Source: Cokeromyces recurvatus
Taxonomy: Eukaryota > Mucoromycota > Mucoromycetes > Mucorales > Mucoraceae
Assembly: GCF_025118155.1 (NCBI RefSeq)
Contig: NW_026251413.1
Location: 302,625 to 366,624, forward strand
Reading direction: 5' to 3'
DNA length: 64,000 nt
Position numbers and translations under genes: made by a program. The notes beneath the pieces are model-generated. The model did not search any database. It was given only the letters and a program-made list of their open reading frames with translations, and was not told the DNA's origin. Below are positions 19,000 through 30,146 of the stretch, one piece after another. Position 1 is the stretch's first letter; every line of letters starts with the position of its first letter.

Positions 19000-21004
19000 A
19001 AACAACAACAACAACATAAACTTACAATACTTTCTGATTTTGTTGCTTCCGCAGACGTTGTTGCTTCCGCAGACGTTGTTGCTTCCGCAGACGTTGTTGC
19101 TTCCGCAGACGTTGTTGCTTCCGCAGACGTTGTTGCTTCCGCAGATGTTGTTGTTTCCGCAGACGTTGTTGCTTCCGCAGACGTTGTTGTTTCCGCAGAC
19201 GTTGTTGCCTCTAAAGATGTAGTAGTACTAGTAGTAGGATCTTTAGACGTAGTAGTTGTCTCACGAGTTATTGTTTTCTCTGAGGATGCTGAAGTGTAAT
19301 TGTTCGTGGTAGTGGAACCCTCACTAGTAGTTGTTCGAGTGCTATCCTCAGTGGTTGTTGTTGGTTCTTCTGTTACAGTTGTAGCCTCTGCCCTTTTTGT
19401 AGTTGTTATTCTATTTGTTTCATCAGTAGTAGCAGATTGTGAAGGATTCATATTATAAGTTGAAGTTGGTATTTTTTTTTTTTCAAGTGAAGATTTACAG
19501 AAAAAAAAAAAAGAAAATCAGAAAAGTAGTTTAATGTCAAATATAAATTGTTATCATTCATATTCAGGAGTTCCAAAAAAAAAAAAGAAAAAAAAAATGA
19601 AACAAATGTCAAGCGAAATCCATGAACCGGAAGTTAAATAATTAGTAAATGAAAAAAGTAATTGTATTTTTAGTACATGAAAAAAAAAAAAATTAGTGAA
19701 AACCATATTAGATTTATCAAGTGAACAATAATACTCACGGTATAGTCATTGACTTAGATGTGTTAGTTATAATATTACTTGAGGTTGTAATAGTCTCTGT
19801 TTGAATCTCTTCTGAACTAGTAATTGTAGTTTCAGTTGTAGTAGCCATAGTTGACTTCATTGTAGTAGTCTTTGTGATTGAATTATCAGAAGAAGTAGTA
19901 AACTCGCCTGATGTTGTAGTTGACTTGTCAGAATTGATCGTGGACTGCTTTAATGTTGAAGTAGAAGTATCGGTAGTTGTAGTAGAATATTCTGAAGTCA
20001 CTATTGACTTCTCTGAAGAGGTAGTAGTAATTACTGCTGCTGCTGTTGTTGTTATTTCCATTTTAGTTGTTATCGTCGGTGTTTCTCTCGTAATAGAAGT
20101 AGTAATGGCTGTAGTCATTTTTTCAGTTTCTATAGCAGTAGTCGTTCTAGTAGGTTCGTCACTCGTAGTATATTTACTTGAACTAGCTGTTGTTGGTTTT
20201 TCTTCATCGCTAGATGTAGTTCTGATATCTTCTGTAGTAGTATTTGTAGGTCTATCAGAATCTGTCGATGTTGTCCTCTTTTCATTACTATGATTTTCTG
20301 TTGTTGTAGGGATGAAAGAGTCATCATTATTGGTTGTACTAGTTTTAGCCTCTTCTGTTATCGTCGTTTCAGATTTTAAGTTTAACCTTATTGCTTCCTA
20401 TAGTAGCAACAATTATAATGGAGATTATTTTTTTTTTAGGAAAAAGCTCTTTTTTTTTTTTCCTTTACAATATTTATATACCTGATTATTTTCTGTTTGT
20501 GTAGGTAACACCGCTTGATTGTTAATTATCAAGGTTGTATATCTACTGTCCTCTCTAACAGTATTAGTTGGAATTTCATTATCATTACTTGATGTCGCTC
20601 TAGTTGATATATATTCTTTGGTGCTCACTGTCACAATAGTTACTTGATTAATCGTATTGTTAGCGGTTATAATAGGCTCTTCCTTACCATCTAGTAAACC
20701 TATTTTATCTTCTATAGGCTTAACACCATTAAAATTCAAAGTATCATCATCATCATGAACATTCTAAATATTTTCCATATTTATAAGAACTTTTGTAAGG
20801 AAGCTATATTAGATTACAAAATCGAATACTAACATTCAATTTATTATCATTGATGTTATTATATGAAGAATCCTTTCTGTTGTTGTTATCGTTATCGTTA
20901 CTGTTATTCATATTTCCTTGGGAATAATCAGCTGAAATCGATAGTTTTTGTTTCAAGTAGTTGATTTCTTCTTCAATTTGTGAAGGATAATTCATGCTGT
21001 TCAT
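17215..21004 (-). CDS. Ser/Thr-rich mucin-like single-pass membrane protein
   Basis: A seven-exon model, in phase at every junction I checked (exons end or begin near 20834/20763, 20482/20397, 19739/19410, 19026/18898, 18027/17924, 17758/17674). The N-terminal exon encodes NYPSQIEEEINYLKQKLS, a short coiled stretch. Hundreds of Ser/Thr-rich residues follow, including an EATTSA hexapeptide array. Near the C-terminus is a glycine-rich membrane segment (TIAGAVVGATAGFAILVGG) with a basic stop-transfer (ARKRYKK), then a cytoplasmic tail with tyrosines ending SDRFRSIHR. The layout recalls fungal wall-stress sensors or adhesins (Mid2/Wsc-like), but no WSC or CFEM domain is seen. No signal peptide follows the ATG at 21004. 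A hydrophobic leader (MTASIVLFLLL, ATG near 21114) could be an upstream exon but needs a poor donor site. Confidence 0.65.
18375..18506 (-). repeat. 66-bp direct duplication in mucin-like gene
   Basis: Two adjacent 66-bp copies (18375-18440 and 18441-18506) differ at only a few positions. They encode two successive copies of a 22-residue Ser/Thr-rich unit containing SATVVSSTTLSDSTSTPS. The length is a multiple of three, so the frame is kept. Confidence 0.9.
19037..19207 (-). repeat. 18-bp coding minisatellite, about 9 copies
   Basis: The unit on plus is GTTGTTGCTTCCGCAGAC, repeated nine times with a few C-to-T variants. On the sense strand it encodes the hexapeptide EATTSA or ETTTSA in the stalk of the mucin-like protein. 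Such arrays vary in copy number between strains and change stalk length without shifting frame. Confidence 0.92.
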
Positions 21005-21781
21005 CTCTTTCAATGACAATTAAAACAATAAAAATAGAAAAAGATTTTTTTTTTAAAAAAAAAAAAAAAAACTTCTCTTTAACAAGAGAAAAAGAACAAT
21101 ACTAGCTGTCATATATTCAAAGGGTTAATCACTTGAGCCGGAGTCACTAATAATAAAAAAGAAAAAAAAAACCTTAAATGATCAAAGCGTTTTGAATCCT
21201 AATTCACTGAGCTTCATGTTAGCCCCTGATACACTGTCAGAATGTTTTACTTTAATTTATATTAGTTCTAAAAATATTAACGTTCAAGATAATTTTTTCT
21301 AGCTTAAAAAAATAAAAGACGGAATTTATCCGAAAGATTACATACAAATAAGGGTTAAAAGTCACAATTTCAATACTCTTTCTACAAATAAATCCAAATA
21401 GAACTTTAGATATCGCGTAATAACATTTAATAAGGTTTCTCAGGTTTTAATAAGCAGCTATCATTTACTTTGATCTATTATTAACGTTGTCGGTAAGTAC
21501 TGTTATTGTTAGGTCTGGGCAATAGTAACCCATTTTTTTTTTATTCTGTGTAATGTTATTACATCATCATAGACAATCCTAAAAGACTATTTGTTTTGAT
21601 ATTACAGTAATAACGTATAATCTTTGAATCTACATTATAAGAAAATAAACTCGTCTTTAAACATGATTTTGATAATTGTTGATAAAATGAAACTCATAAT
21701 AAAGCGGTGTAAAACAATAGAAGCAACATTAAACTCAAAGGGAATATAATAGTTTGTAATAATAGACATGTTTAAGCTATT
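21005..21781. other. Intergenic region upstream of mucin-like gene
   Basis: About 780 bp. It may contain an unresolved first exon of the mucin-like gene (a short hydrophobic frame from an ATG near 21114, minus) and the 3' flank of the YbaK gene. Otherwise only AT-rich sequence is seen. Confidence 0.4.
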
Positions 21782-23046
21782 TTAATCTAAATCTGCAATA
21801 AAACATTGAGTTTTCTCTATAAATGTGTCTACTGGAATACCTAATTTCCAATCTATGTGACCAGCGCCAAGATACATAACAGCAGGCTACATACAAAATA
21901 ATTATTATTACATAAATACTATCTTTGACTTTTATATAAACAAATATATACCTTTAATTTGGTAATTGACTCGGCCAAGATAATAGGGATAGGTTCTTTC
22001 ATACCTTTTTATAATAGTTTTTTTTTTAAAAAAAATAAAAAATACAATACAAATATAGCATTCTTTTTTTTTTTTCATTTACTTACCTATAGGGCTAACG
22101 CCACCTTTTTCAAAACCAGTAAGCTTCAATGATACCTTAAAATATTTATATACATGTAATAATAAAAGGTCAATAAAGGATATAGACTTCTTTGGAATAT
22201 AATCTTCTTACTTCTTGATCAGCTAGACGATAGTTGTAGTATTTTTTACTAATTTCCTTATTTTTCATTGCACGACAATAATTTAATAATTTTTGCGTAT
22301 TGACAGGTTTAACATACTATTATATAATTTATATTTTACATAACTACATGCTATTTTTTTTTTTTAATTTTTGTACCTGAGTAATAACGCAGTAATATCT
22401 GGAATAAAGGGGATCTATAGCAACAAAACTATGATATAAGCTGCTTTAAAACTAATAAAATATATCCTCTTCTTTTCATACCTGAAATATCTTCGTGAGT
22501 ACAGCGAGTATTTTCTAAAATGACACTTTTACACATGTGTTCCTTTGATGGAGCATTAACTCGAAATCTAAAAAAAAAAAAAAAAAAAAGACAAACATTG
22601 AACTATTCTGTTATATTCTCAAGCCATGGGTATAAATTATTTTTACGCTCTTTGCTGAAGTTCCCAATCATAATAGTCAGATTCAACAGGAATAATTTGA
22701 CATTGATCTAAAATCCCTAATTCTTGACAACTCTTTTCAACCTTTATTATTATTATTATTTGTATTAGCAATAATGATTTACTAATCATCAGTGTTATTA
22801 TTTTACCTGCTTTACAACTTCAGGACAGTCATCATACAAGCGTTTTTTACATTCAGCTTCCCATTCTTTTTTATACTCTTCAGAAACAGTACTATAAAGA
22901 CAACTTATTTCATATTGAAGCTTCTATTTATTTTTTTATTAAAAAAAAAAAAGAAATTAAATATAATGAAAATTTCAAGTGTAAAAGATGATATTATTTA
23001 CTCTGATAGCTTCCTGTTCTTCAACGGGTAATTCTTTGATGATCAT
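21782..23046 (-). CDS. YbaK/prolyl-tRNA synthetase-associated domain protein
   Basis: Many short exons on minus read continuously: MIIKELPVEEQEAIR, KLQYEISCLYSTVSEEYKKE, a segment with DQCQIIPVESDYYDWELQQR, FRVNAPSKEHMCKSVILENT, a segment with FVAIDPLYSRYYCVITQ, YVKPVNTQKLLNYCRAM, VSLKLTGFEKGGVSPIG, MKEPIPIILAESITKLK and finally PAVMYLGAGHIDWKLG with the stop at 21782-21784. The TGFEKGGVSPIG and MYLGAGHIDWKLGIPVDTFI blocks are the hallmark of YbaK domains, which remove mischarged amino acids from tRNA or act as stand-alone deacylases. The N-terminal helical 100 residues are not part of that domain. The start at 23046 is my choice; an open segment at about 23320-23460 could be another 5' exon. 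Substrate is unknown. Confidence 0.75.
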
Positions 23047-24270
23047 TCTATTAACGTTTTTTTTTTTCTTCAATCAGAAAAAAAAACAAGACAATAAGTT
23101 TGAACTTCGATTTTTGTATGTAAAACTCAGCCGTGTAGCTTCCAGCAAGACACTTCCTATTTTAAAGTTGAATTACTGTCATCATACAGTTAGTCACATC
23201 TAAATCTCATTACCTGTATGATAGGTCATTATAAACATGATTTTTTTTTAAAAAAAAATAAAAAAGTAAAAAAATAAAAATAAAAATAAAAATAAACTTG
23301 TATATAATTTTCAATTTCATACATCTTTAGATGATGTATCTTCAAGTACATGCAATAAAAGTAATTCGACTGCAACAGTCTTCAAAATATTGGCTTCTGA
23401 AGGACTATAAGATATAAGGTTGTATTCATATTTATCATTTATAATAATACCATCATTTTTTTTTTTTTTGAATAGCTTTAATACTTGGATATTAAGCGTC
23501 TTTCATTTATTTTATTAGATATTCTATACACATTTGTACAGTTATTTTTACAAAAGTCGTTTAGACCATTGATGTAAAACTGTGTGTTTGTTAAATAAAT
23601 AAATCATTTTCGGAAAACCAGATATGACATACTTCAATTTAAGACAAAGAGATATAGTATAGGATAATAGTAATAAAAACTAGCCGAGAAATAAAGTCAA
23701 ATACTACTGTCAATTATTTTACCTTAGTTAATAGCCTTTCTTTTTTGAGATAGGTTCATACAGTTAATACGGTGGAATATGATCGATAAACAGTCTGTTT
23801 ATCTAAACGTAGTTCTATTAAATCTTTGTCAAAGCAAGTGTCAGTAAGCTGTTCCAAACAGAAAGAACAATTTTTAGCTGAGAAAATTTATTTAAAATAA
23901 CCTCCACCCCCCTCTCATATTTATACTAGTTCTACCATGATGGGAGAAACAAACAAAACAAAACAAAAAAAAAAGGCAAAATTGAATAGAGGGAAAAGAA
24001 GTAAAGCGAAGAAAATGAAATAGTCTATATGAGAATGAATTAATAAAAATGGATATTCAAATACTGCTTCAAATATTAAAAAGTACCATATAGTGTAATA
24101 GCTTTGCCCATTTTAATTTTCAATAAAAACCTATCACATATTCAATTTTTTTTTTTATGTGACATAAGGACAATTCGCTGGCTTTTTATTATTATTTTTT
24201 TTTTCTTCTCTCTCTCTCTTTTTTTTTTTTATTTACCTATTATATACACATATATTAAACAGTCTATAAA
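23047..24270. other. Divergent intergenic region YbaK / Mago
   Basis: 1.2 kb of AT-rich promoter sequence. A frame at about 23320-23460 on minus reads like coding (contains ANILKTVAVELLLLHVLE) and may be an upstream exon of the YbaK gene, but I could not join it in phase. Nothing else was recognised. Confidence 0.4.
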
Positions 24271-25053
24271 ATGGCTGGTGAAGAAGATTTTTACGTGCGT
24301 TACTAGTAAGTCAGTTGAATACAAGAAAGAAATAAATAAATTAACAAGTGTATTCTATTCACGCGTATAAATAAATAACTAACAATAACATATAATAGCT
24401 CTGGACATAAGGGACGTTATGGCCATGAATTTTTAGAATTTGAATTTAGATCGGATGGTCTTTGTAGATATGCAAACAATTCAAACTACAGAAATGATAG
24501 TTTAATCAAAAAAGAAAGTGAGTAAATCATGTTTATTCTTTTCTTGTTTTTTTTAACAACATTTATACATTTATATATTTTTTTATAGTGTATGTCAGTA
24601 AAGCTGTCATTGAAGAATTAAAAAGAATCATTGAAGATAGTGAAATTATGAAGTAAAATAAAAAACGATTAAGAATAAATAGAATTTATATGAATAACGT
24701 TGTGTTATAAAATAGAGAAGATGATAGTCAGTGGCCAACTAAGAATGTTGTTGGTAGTCAAGAAATTGAAATACGACTTGGAAACGAACACATCTCCTTT
24801 GAGGTAAAAGCAATCTATATACATATACAAATGGGGTTTTAATGATCTATGAAATAATAGACATCAAAGTTAAGTTCACTTGTTGAAGTTCAAGATAGCA
24901 AAGACCCTGAAGGTTTACGTGCATTTTATTATCTTGTACAAGATTTGAAGGCTTTTGTTTTTTCTTTAATTTCATTGCATTTCAAGGTAAATCAAGACTA
25001 TATATTATATTATATTATATTATTTATTACTTATTTCTAATATCAATTTATAT

Positions 25054-25097
<44 letters not shown>

Positions 25098-25116
25098 GAT
25101 TAAACCTATCAACTAG
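24271..25116 (+). CDS. MAGO: Mago nashi, exon junction complex core
   Basis: Six exons (24271-24305, 24399-24517, 24589-24652, 24716-24803, 24861-24986, 25099-25116) give 149 aa with exact phases. Hallmarks: [23 protein letters not shown], cut here to its core [15 protein letters not shown], then [44 protein letters not shown] and the end HFKIKPIN. Mago pairs with Y14/RBM8A and locks eIF4A3 on spliced mRNA as part of the exon junction complex. The family is lost in budding yeast but kept in intron-rich fungi, which fits this genome. The last coding exon is only 18 nt, and the preceding intron carries a long GT microsatellite (25055-25093). Confidence 0.97.
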
Positions 25117-25203
25117 ATAATTTTGTTTTTAGCTACAACTAAAAATAATAGTAATAATCATAATAATAAAGAGAACCTTTCTACAAGTAATTTTTTTTTT
25201 GTT

Positions 25204-26360
25204 TTATATGGTAGTAGTAGTAGTAGTAGTAGTAGCGGTTGGTGTATCTAAATTATCGTCTTTACTGGGTGTTTCTGGCATGAGGGAGGATTGATTTGTA
25301 GCAACTGAAGAATTAGGTGAATCCATAGTTTGCGTGATATGAAGATTACTACTTGTCAAAGGCTTATGATAACTATTAGATGTCATATTAGTCTCTTCCT
25401 CTAATTCTCCTTCTCCTCCTTCTTCTTCTTCAATTTCATCATCTTCCTCATCTTGAAGCATATCAATCTCTTCCTCATCTGTTTCTTCATCTTCATTTTG
25501 TTGTTTTGATTTATTAGCTGCTGCTTCTACAGCTGCAGCACCTTCAGCACCACCACCAGCAGCTGTATAACTCTTCATAGCTGTCTCATACTCCTCTTGT
25601 TCCTTTTTATAGATATCATAATACTTTTGTTTTTCTTCCTTTGTAAGCGATTTCCATTTTTGACCCAATAATCGAGTAATTTCACCTAAACTTTCACTAG
25701 GTACTTCATCTTTTATATTTTCTCGCTCCATACGACAAAAGAGGAAAAAGACATTACCAGGGCCTTTAGGTGCATTAGGATCTCTCTTCTTTTTAGGAGT
25801 GGGTGTTGCATTCTTTTTATTACCCCCTCTTGCATCAGACTTTTTTTTTTTCTTGTTAGAATTCTCACATAACTATACAAAAAAAAAAAAAAACTTACCA
25901 TAATAGATTCAGAAATTGATAGTTCAGAATCACTTTCACCTGCCATCATATTATTTAAATGGCTGTTTGATTTCTTGATACGTGATGAAGAAGAACGACT
26001 ATGTCTTAATTCTTCGATTTCTTCTAATAAAACACTTCAAAAAAAAAAAAAAATTAGATATTTACATAAATTAAAAATGACATAAAATTTACATTCTTTC
26101 AACCCGAAGACGTTTAATATGGTGACGTGCTTTAGCTAACTGTGTACTTATATGATCATTTTCCTACAAATAAATGTGGATGGGTTACCATAGTAATAAA
26201 TTTAATATATAATAAACGAACATACTTCTTCAATCTCTCTAATACGCTTCTTGTATTCTTGGTATTTTTTATCCACTAGAAAAGAAAAAAAAAATTACAT
26301 ATAAATTATGATATTTTTACATAATAAGAATAGATTTGTACTTTCTGCAGAAGAACTCAT
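25204..26360 (-). CDS. HMG-box protein, Nhp10-like (INO80 subunit candidate)
   Basis: Five exons on minus, starting MSSSAE at 26360. The N-terminal part is a coiled coil (KYQEYKKRIREIEEENDHIS through RHHIKRLRVER and VLLEEIEEL). A lysine-rich linker follows, then an HMG box: KKRDPNAPKGPGNVFFLFCR, ESLGEITRLLGQKWKSLTKE, KYYDIYKKEQEEYE. After it come Ala/Gly and Glu-rich acidic stretches and a Thr-rich tail made by a GTA/ACC-type triplet run. A coiled coil before a single HMG box is the layout of Nhp10 (yeast) and Nht1 (fission yeast), DNA-binding subunits of the INO80 chromatin remodeller. A generic HMGB-like role is the alternative. The acidic tail is typical of HMG proteins. Confidence 0.72.
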
Positions 26361-26678
26361 TTTTTTTATTGATGTTATTTAAGATAAAAAAGAAAGAAAA
26401 GAAAAGGAAAAGAGAAAATAGGTTAAAGTATTATAAGTTATTTATAATAAATTTTTTTTTAAATAAATAAATAAATAAAAAAAAAAATAAATAAATAAAT
26501 AAAAAAAGAAGAAAATAAAAAAGAAGAAGGAAAAAATTTCCTGTTTCTCGTTGTTTTAGGGTCTTTTATTAGTTAAAGCTTATAATAAAAAGGACGTTGT
26601 TTTATTTAATAGATTTTACCGTCGTCGTTTATTATGTGTACATAAAAGAAAAAAAAAAAAATATTAATAATTTTTTTT

Positions 26679-27662
26679 TTAAAGTCCATCTTCTTGAATT
26701 AAATCATTAATAAACATGTATCTTGAAAAGCTGACATATAACCATCTAAACCAAACTAGTTGACTTTTATGTTGACGCATTGCTTTATGGGTTAATAAAT
26801 AAGCTAATGGAGGTGATATCATTCTCACAGAACCCTTGTTTGGAATTAAAAAGTCAATAAGGCCAATATATTTACGAATAACTGGAAGTGATTCAAGTCG
26901 ATATAATTTAATGCCATTCTTGTATTGCTGTACAAAGGCTCTATTAAATATTATGTAAATAAAGAATGATAAACTATTAAATAAATGAATAATAATAATA
27001 AAAAAAATCCAAATTACTTTGCACCAAGATAAGCTGCAATATGGTTAGGATGTCCAGATATACCATGGTTATCAAATGTAATTATCTATTTAAAAAATAT
27101 ATATATAAATACATTTTAAGCTGTATAAATCTTAGTTGTCATTTACAGTGTCAATCTTATGTTTAGTTGTATAATCCTTTATTATTTGTGCTATCAAACT
27201 TGGATTCCAATGATTTTGCATACCATCTTGTAATTCACTAAATAAATGGTTATTTTTTATGCATATATTGTAAATACATACTTTACGGGTTATTCAACGA
27301 TTTCACATGAGAGGGTTGAATATTAAATGTTTGACAACTTTTTATCAATTCCTTTTTACGAATGTCACCTAAACCATCAGCATTGCCTAAAGAATAACAT
27401 TATTAAATACAAGATACGATTACGGTTATCAAGATGAACTACCCGTTGATAAACATAATACATGGATACGTGATTTGATCATTGTACGAATAGAAGTAAT
27501 GGTTGGACCAAAGAACATACATTCATCATCAGGATGAGCTGTTAAAATTAGAATGTTATTATTTGCTGAAAATGGTAATGGCTTTTGAAAATGGGATAAA
27601 CTAAAATATGCATAAGCTAATAAAGTAACAATAAAAGTAATGCTAATCAATACAATGAACAT
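26679..27662 (-). CDS. GPI12: GPI de-N-acetylase, PIG-L/Gpi12
   Basis: Starts at 27662 with an N-terminal membrane anchor (MFIVLISITFIVTLLAYAY), then ILILTAHPDDECMFFGPTI, the metal-binding AHPDDE motif of LmbE/PIG-L enzymes. Exon 2 continues G-NADGLGDIRKKELIKSC, and later exons give IITFDNHGISGHPNHIA (the second catalytic/metal motif, HPNH) and a C-terminal part ending at 26679. It removes acetate from GlcNAc-phosphatidylinositol on the ER membrane, the second step of GPI-anchor synthesis. Five or six short exons are implied. Lengths and motifs are complete, so the gene looks functional. Confidence 0.92.
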
Positions 27663-27716
27663 GTTATTTATTTATTTTATAAAAAGAATAACAGAAAAAA
27701 AAAAAAAAAATTATTA

Positions 27717-28977
27717 TTATTCTGTCAAAAGTGAATCCATATTAGGAGCACAGACAAATTTTTGTACAATATGGCCCAGTTCAATGGCCTTTTTAGTTTC
27801 TTCACTTTCATGATCTACTACCATTACATTTTCCAAGAATGAAGATTGCATACCTTGATTCACATCCAACAAGATTGAACCTAATTGCATCTTCATTTTA
27901 CCACTTTTATAGATAACCAATTTACCAATCTTGCCATCTGGCATATCTTCTAGTCCTAGATTGGCCATTGCTTCTTCTAATAGTAAAGATGATTTCTTTG
28001 CTGCTGGTGGTAAATTATTTTCAGAATCTGTATTGGCTTCTGTTTTAACTTCGTCTTTCATTTCTACATCTTCTACAGATTCTATCTTTTCAAATTTAGG
28101 TAGAACAGTGGGTAACTGGAAGTGCAGTAACTCTTCTTCTGCAACGCATACCAGTCGTTGTTTCTGATCTAATGCAAATATATTTTGTGCTGGTGCATCA
28201 CTGTCCATGTACACTTTAGGTAAATCAACTGGTAAATCTTCTTCTTCATCCTCTGTTGTTGATCCTTTCTTTTTCTCTGCTTCGTTATCATCAGTTATAT
28301 CGCTATCCATCGGTTCTGATTTTACTTTAGCCTTCTTTTCTTCTTCTTCTCCCTCCTCTTCACCTTTCTTCTTATTTGTTGTCTTGACTGACATCCAAGG
28401 AATTTTGCCTGTTTTTTGCTCTAAAGTGACAGGATCTATATCACCTTCAAGTCGAGATATATGCTTGAATGTCACAGGTGTATCATTCCCTAAACTGGCT
28501 GTAAACATCTCGACCATATCTGAATTGCTGTTTTCTCCTTCTGCTCTATTGCCTACATCTCCACCATAGGTAGCAAAGCCGCCACCACCACCACCACCAC
28601 TATATCCTGCTCGACTTCTTGAAACAAGTGCTGGACCTAATGAAAAAATACCAGAAGCAGTTGAATCATCAACAATAATCAATCCTCTTCCTCGTCCTCT
28701 TCCTCGTCCGCCACGTCCGCCGCGTCCGCCGCGTCCACCACTATGTCCACCTCGTTCACCAAATCCACGGTTAGCTGGTTTATTAAGTGCTTCATCAATA
28801 GCCGAAGATGATCTAAAATAATAATAAAAAAAAAAATAAAAAAAAGGAGGGGTAAATATTCTTCTGTTTACATTAAGCTCTTTGATTGTCTATTTTACAC
28901 TTCTTTTTTATTTCTTTTTAAAGGGACTGTAGGTTTAAATTTCATCTAAACCCCATGACAATTAGAATTGAATACGC

Positions 28978-29020
<43 letters not shown>

Positions 29021-29328
29021 TTCGTAGAACTGCTTTTTGCTTTTTGTCCATCATTAACGCTTTGTAAGCGACCTGACCCTACGCCTTGAGGTCGAATTGT
29101 GCCGATCGATGTTGATTTAGGATGATCGTCACCCGTTGATTCAGCAGATGCATTCGTCATAGATCCTTCAACAGAACTGGCTTCACTTGTTGTTGTTGCT
29201 GTTGCTGCTGCTGCTGCTTCACGTCTAAGAGCAGCTGGTGATTTACCTCCTCTTTTTACAGGAGCAAAACGTCTTGCTTGTTTTTTCACGCCAGGCGTAA
29301 TGGCTGATCCATCGGTTGGGTCTGACAT
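27717..29328 (-). CDS. RPC53: RNA polymerase III subunit RPC53 (RPC4/POLR3D)
   Basis: Three exons: 29328-29020, 28945-28899 (47 nt) and 28812-27717, giving 483 aa. The small middle exon (KFKPTVPLKRNKKE) restores the frame and supplies the conserved KFKP element; without it the flanking exons are out of phase. The protein then has an RGG/GRG-rich patch, an acidic/Lys linker, DLPVDLPKVYMDSD, ELLHFQLPTVLPKF and the C-terminal RPC4 domain (GKIGKLVIYKSGKMKMQLG, SILLDVNQGMQSSFLENV, LGHIVQKFVCAPNMDSLL). RPC53 with RPC37 forms the TFIIF-like subcomplex of Pol III for termination and reinitiation. The first intron is packed with TAA repeats (28981-29017). Its stop is close to the PIG-L start. Confidence 0.9.
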
Positions 29329-29421
29329 AATTTATATATTAAAAGTCAAACAAAAGAATACCTTTTTTTTTATTTTTTTTTAAAGAAAAAAAAATTGTTA
29401 GGCATTTCTTAAAGTAAAAAA

Positions 29422-29463
<42 letters not shown>

Positions 29464-30146
29464 GACAGTCACGTCGTAACCCCTTTTTTTTTGAAGTTGA
29501 CGCATACTGATCTTTTTTTTTTTTTAATTATAAGCAAAAAAAAAATAAATAAATAAATATTAACATTATCTACAACATTATTCATTTAATTTTCTAATTC
29601 ATTTTTGTTGTTTTGATAAGCCAAACTGCTTTGCGAAAGGATATTATTTCTTTTGGCTTGTATAGTTCTTTTTTTTTTTTATTTCTAGATCGTTGTAGAA
29701 GGTAGGGGAGGGAGAGAGAGAAAGTCAACAAGTAAGACTAGTTTCTCCGGCCTCTTTTTTTTTTTTTTTTTTTTTTTTTGTCAATGAGCGTTCTAATAGC
29801 TCATGAAAATTAATTATAAATAACTTTCTGAATATCATTGATGACTCTTAGTTATATTAGGGACATTAAATATAAGTGAAATAAATGTGAACTTAAATAT
29901 GTAGTTAGAATGCAAGTTGGATAGGGAAAAGGAGAGTAAATAGAATTTTTTTTTTATGTCAACGTAATAACAGATAACATTCTTCTTAAGTTCATTTTTT
30001 GGATCTCGTTTGTTTCTTTAAAATAGAATAAAATGTTCCCTATGGTCATATTTGAAAGGGGAGGAGAGACACATAATAGAGATTATTGCATGAAATGAAC
30101 AAAAAAAAAAAGTAGATAATCAACTTGTATTACTTTATTTGTTCAT
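29329..30146. other. Intergenic, poly-A/T rich
   Basis: Promoter of RPC53 (minus) and 3' flank of the dehydrogenase gene. It includes a 36-nt A run (29424-29459), a T run (29755-29779) and a GA-rich patch near 29705-29724. No gene seen. Confidence 0.5.

Noticed and set aside
19028..19210. CRISPR-like array of short repeats
   Set aside because: The 18-bp units are directly adjacent without spacers and lie in a coding frame; a minisatellite in a eukaryotic gene.
19874..20293. 139-aa hydrophobic frame on plus
   Set aside because: Antisense shadow of the Thr-rich exon; the hydrophobicity comes from complementing ACT/TCA codons.
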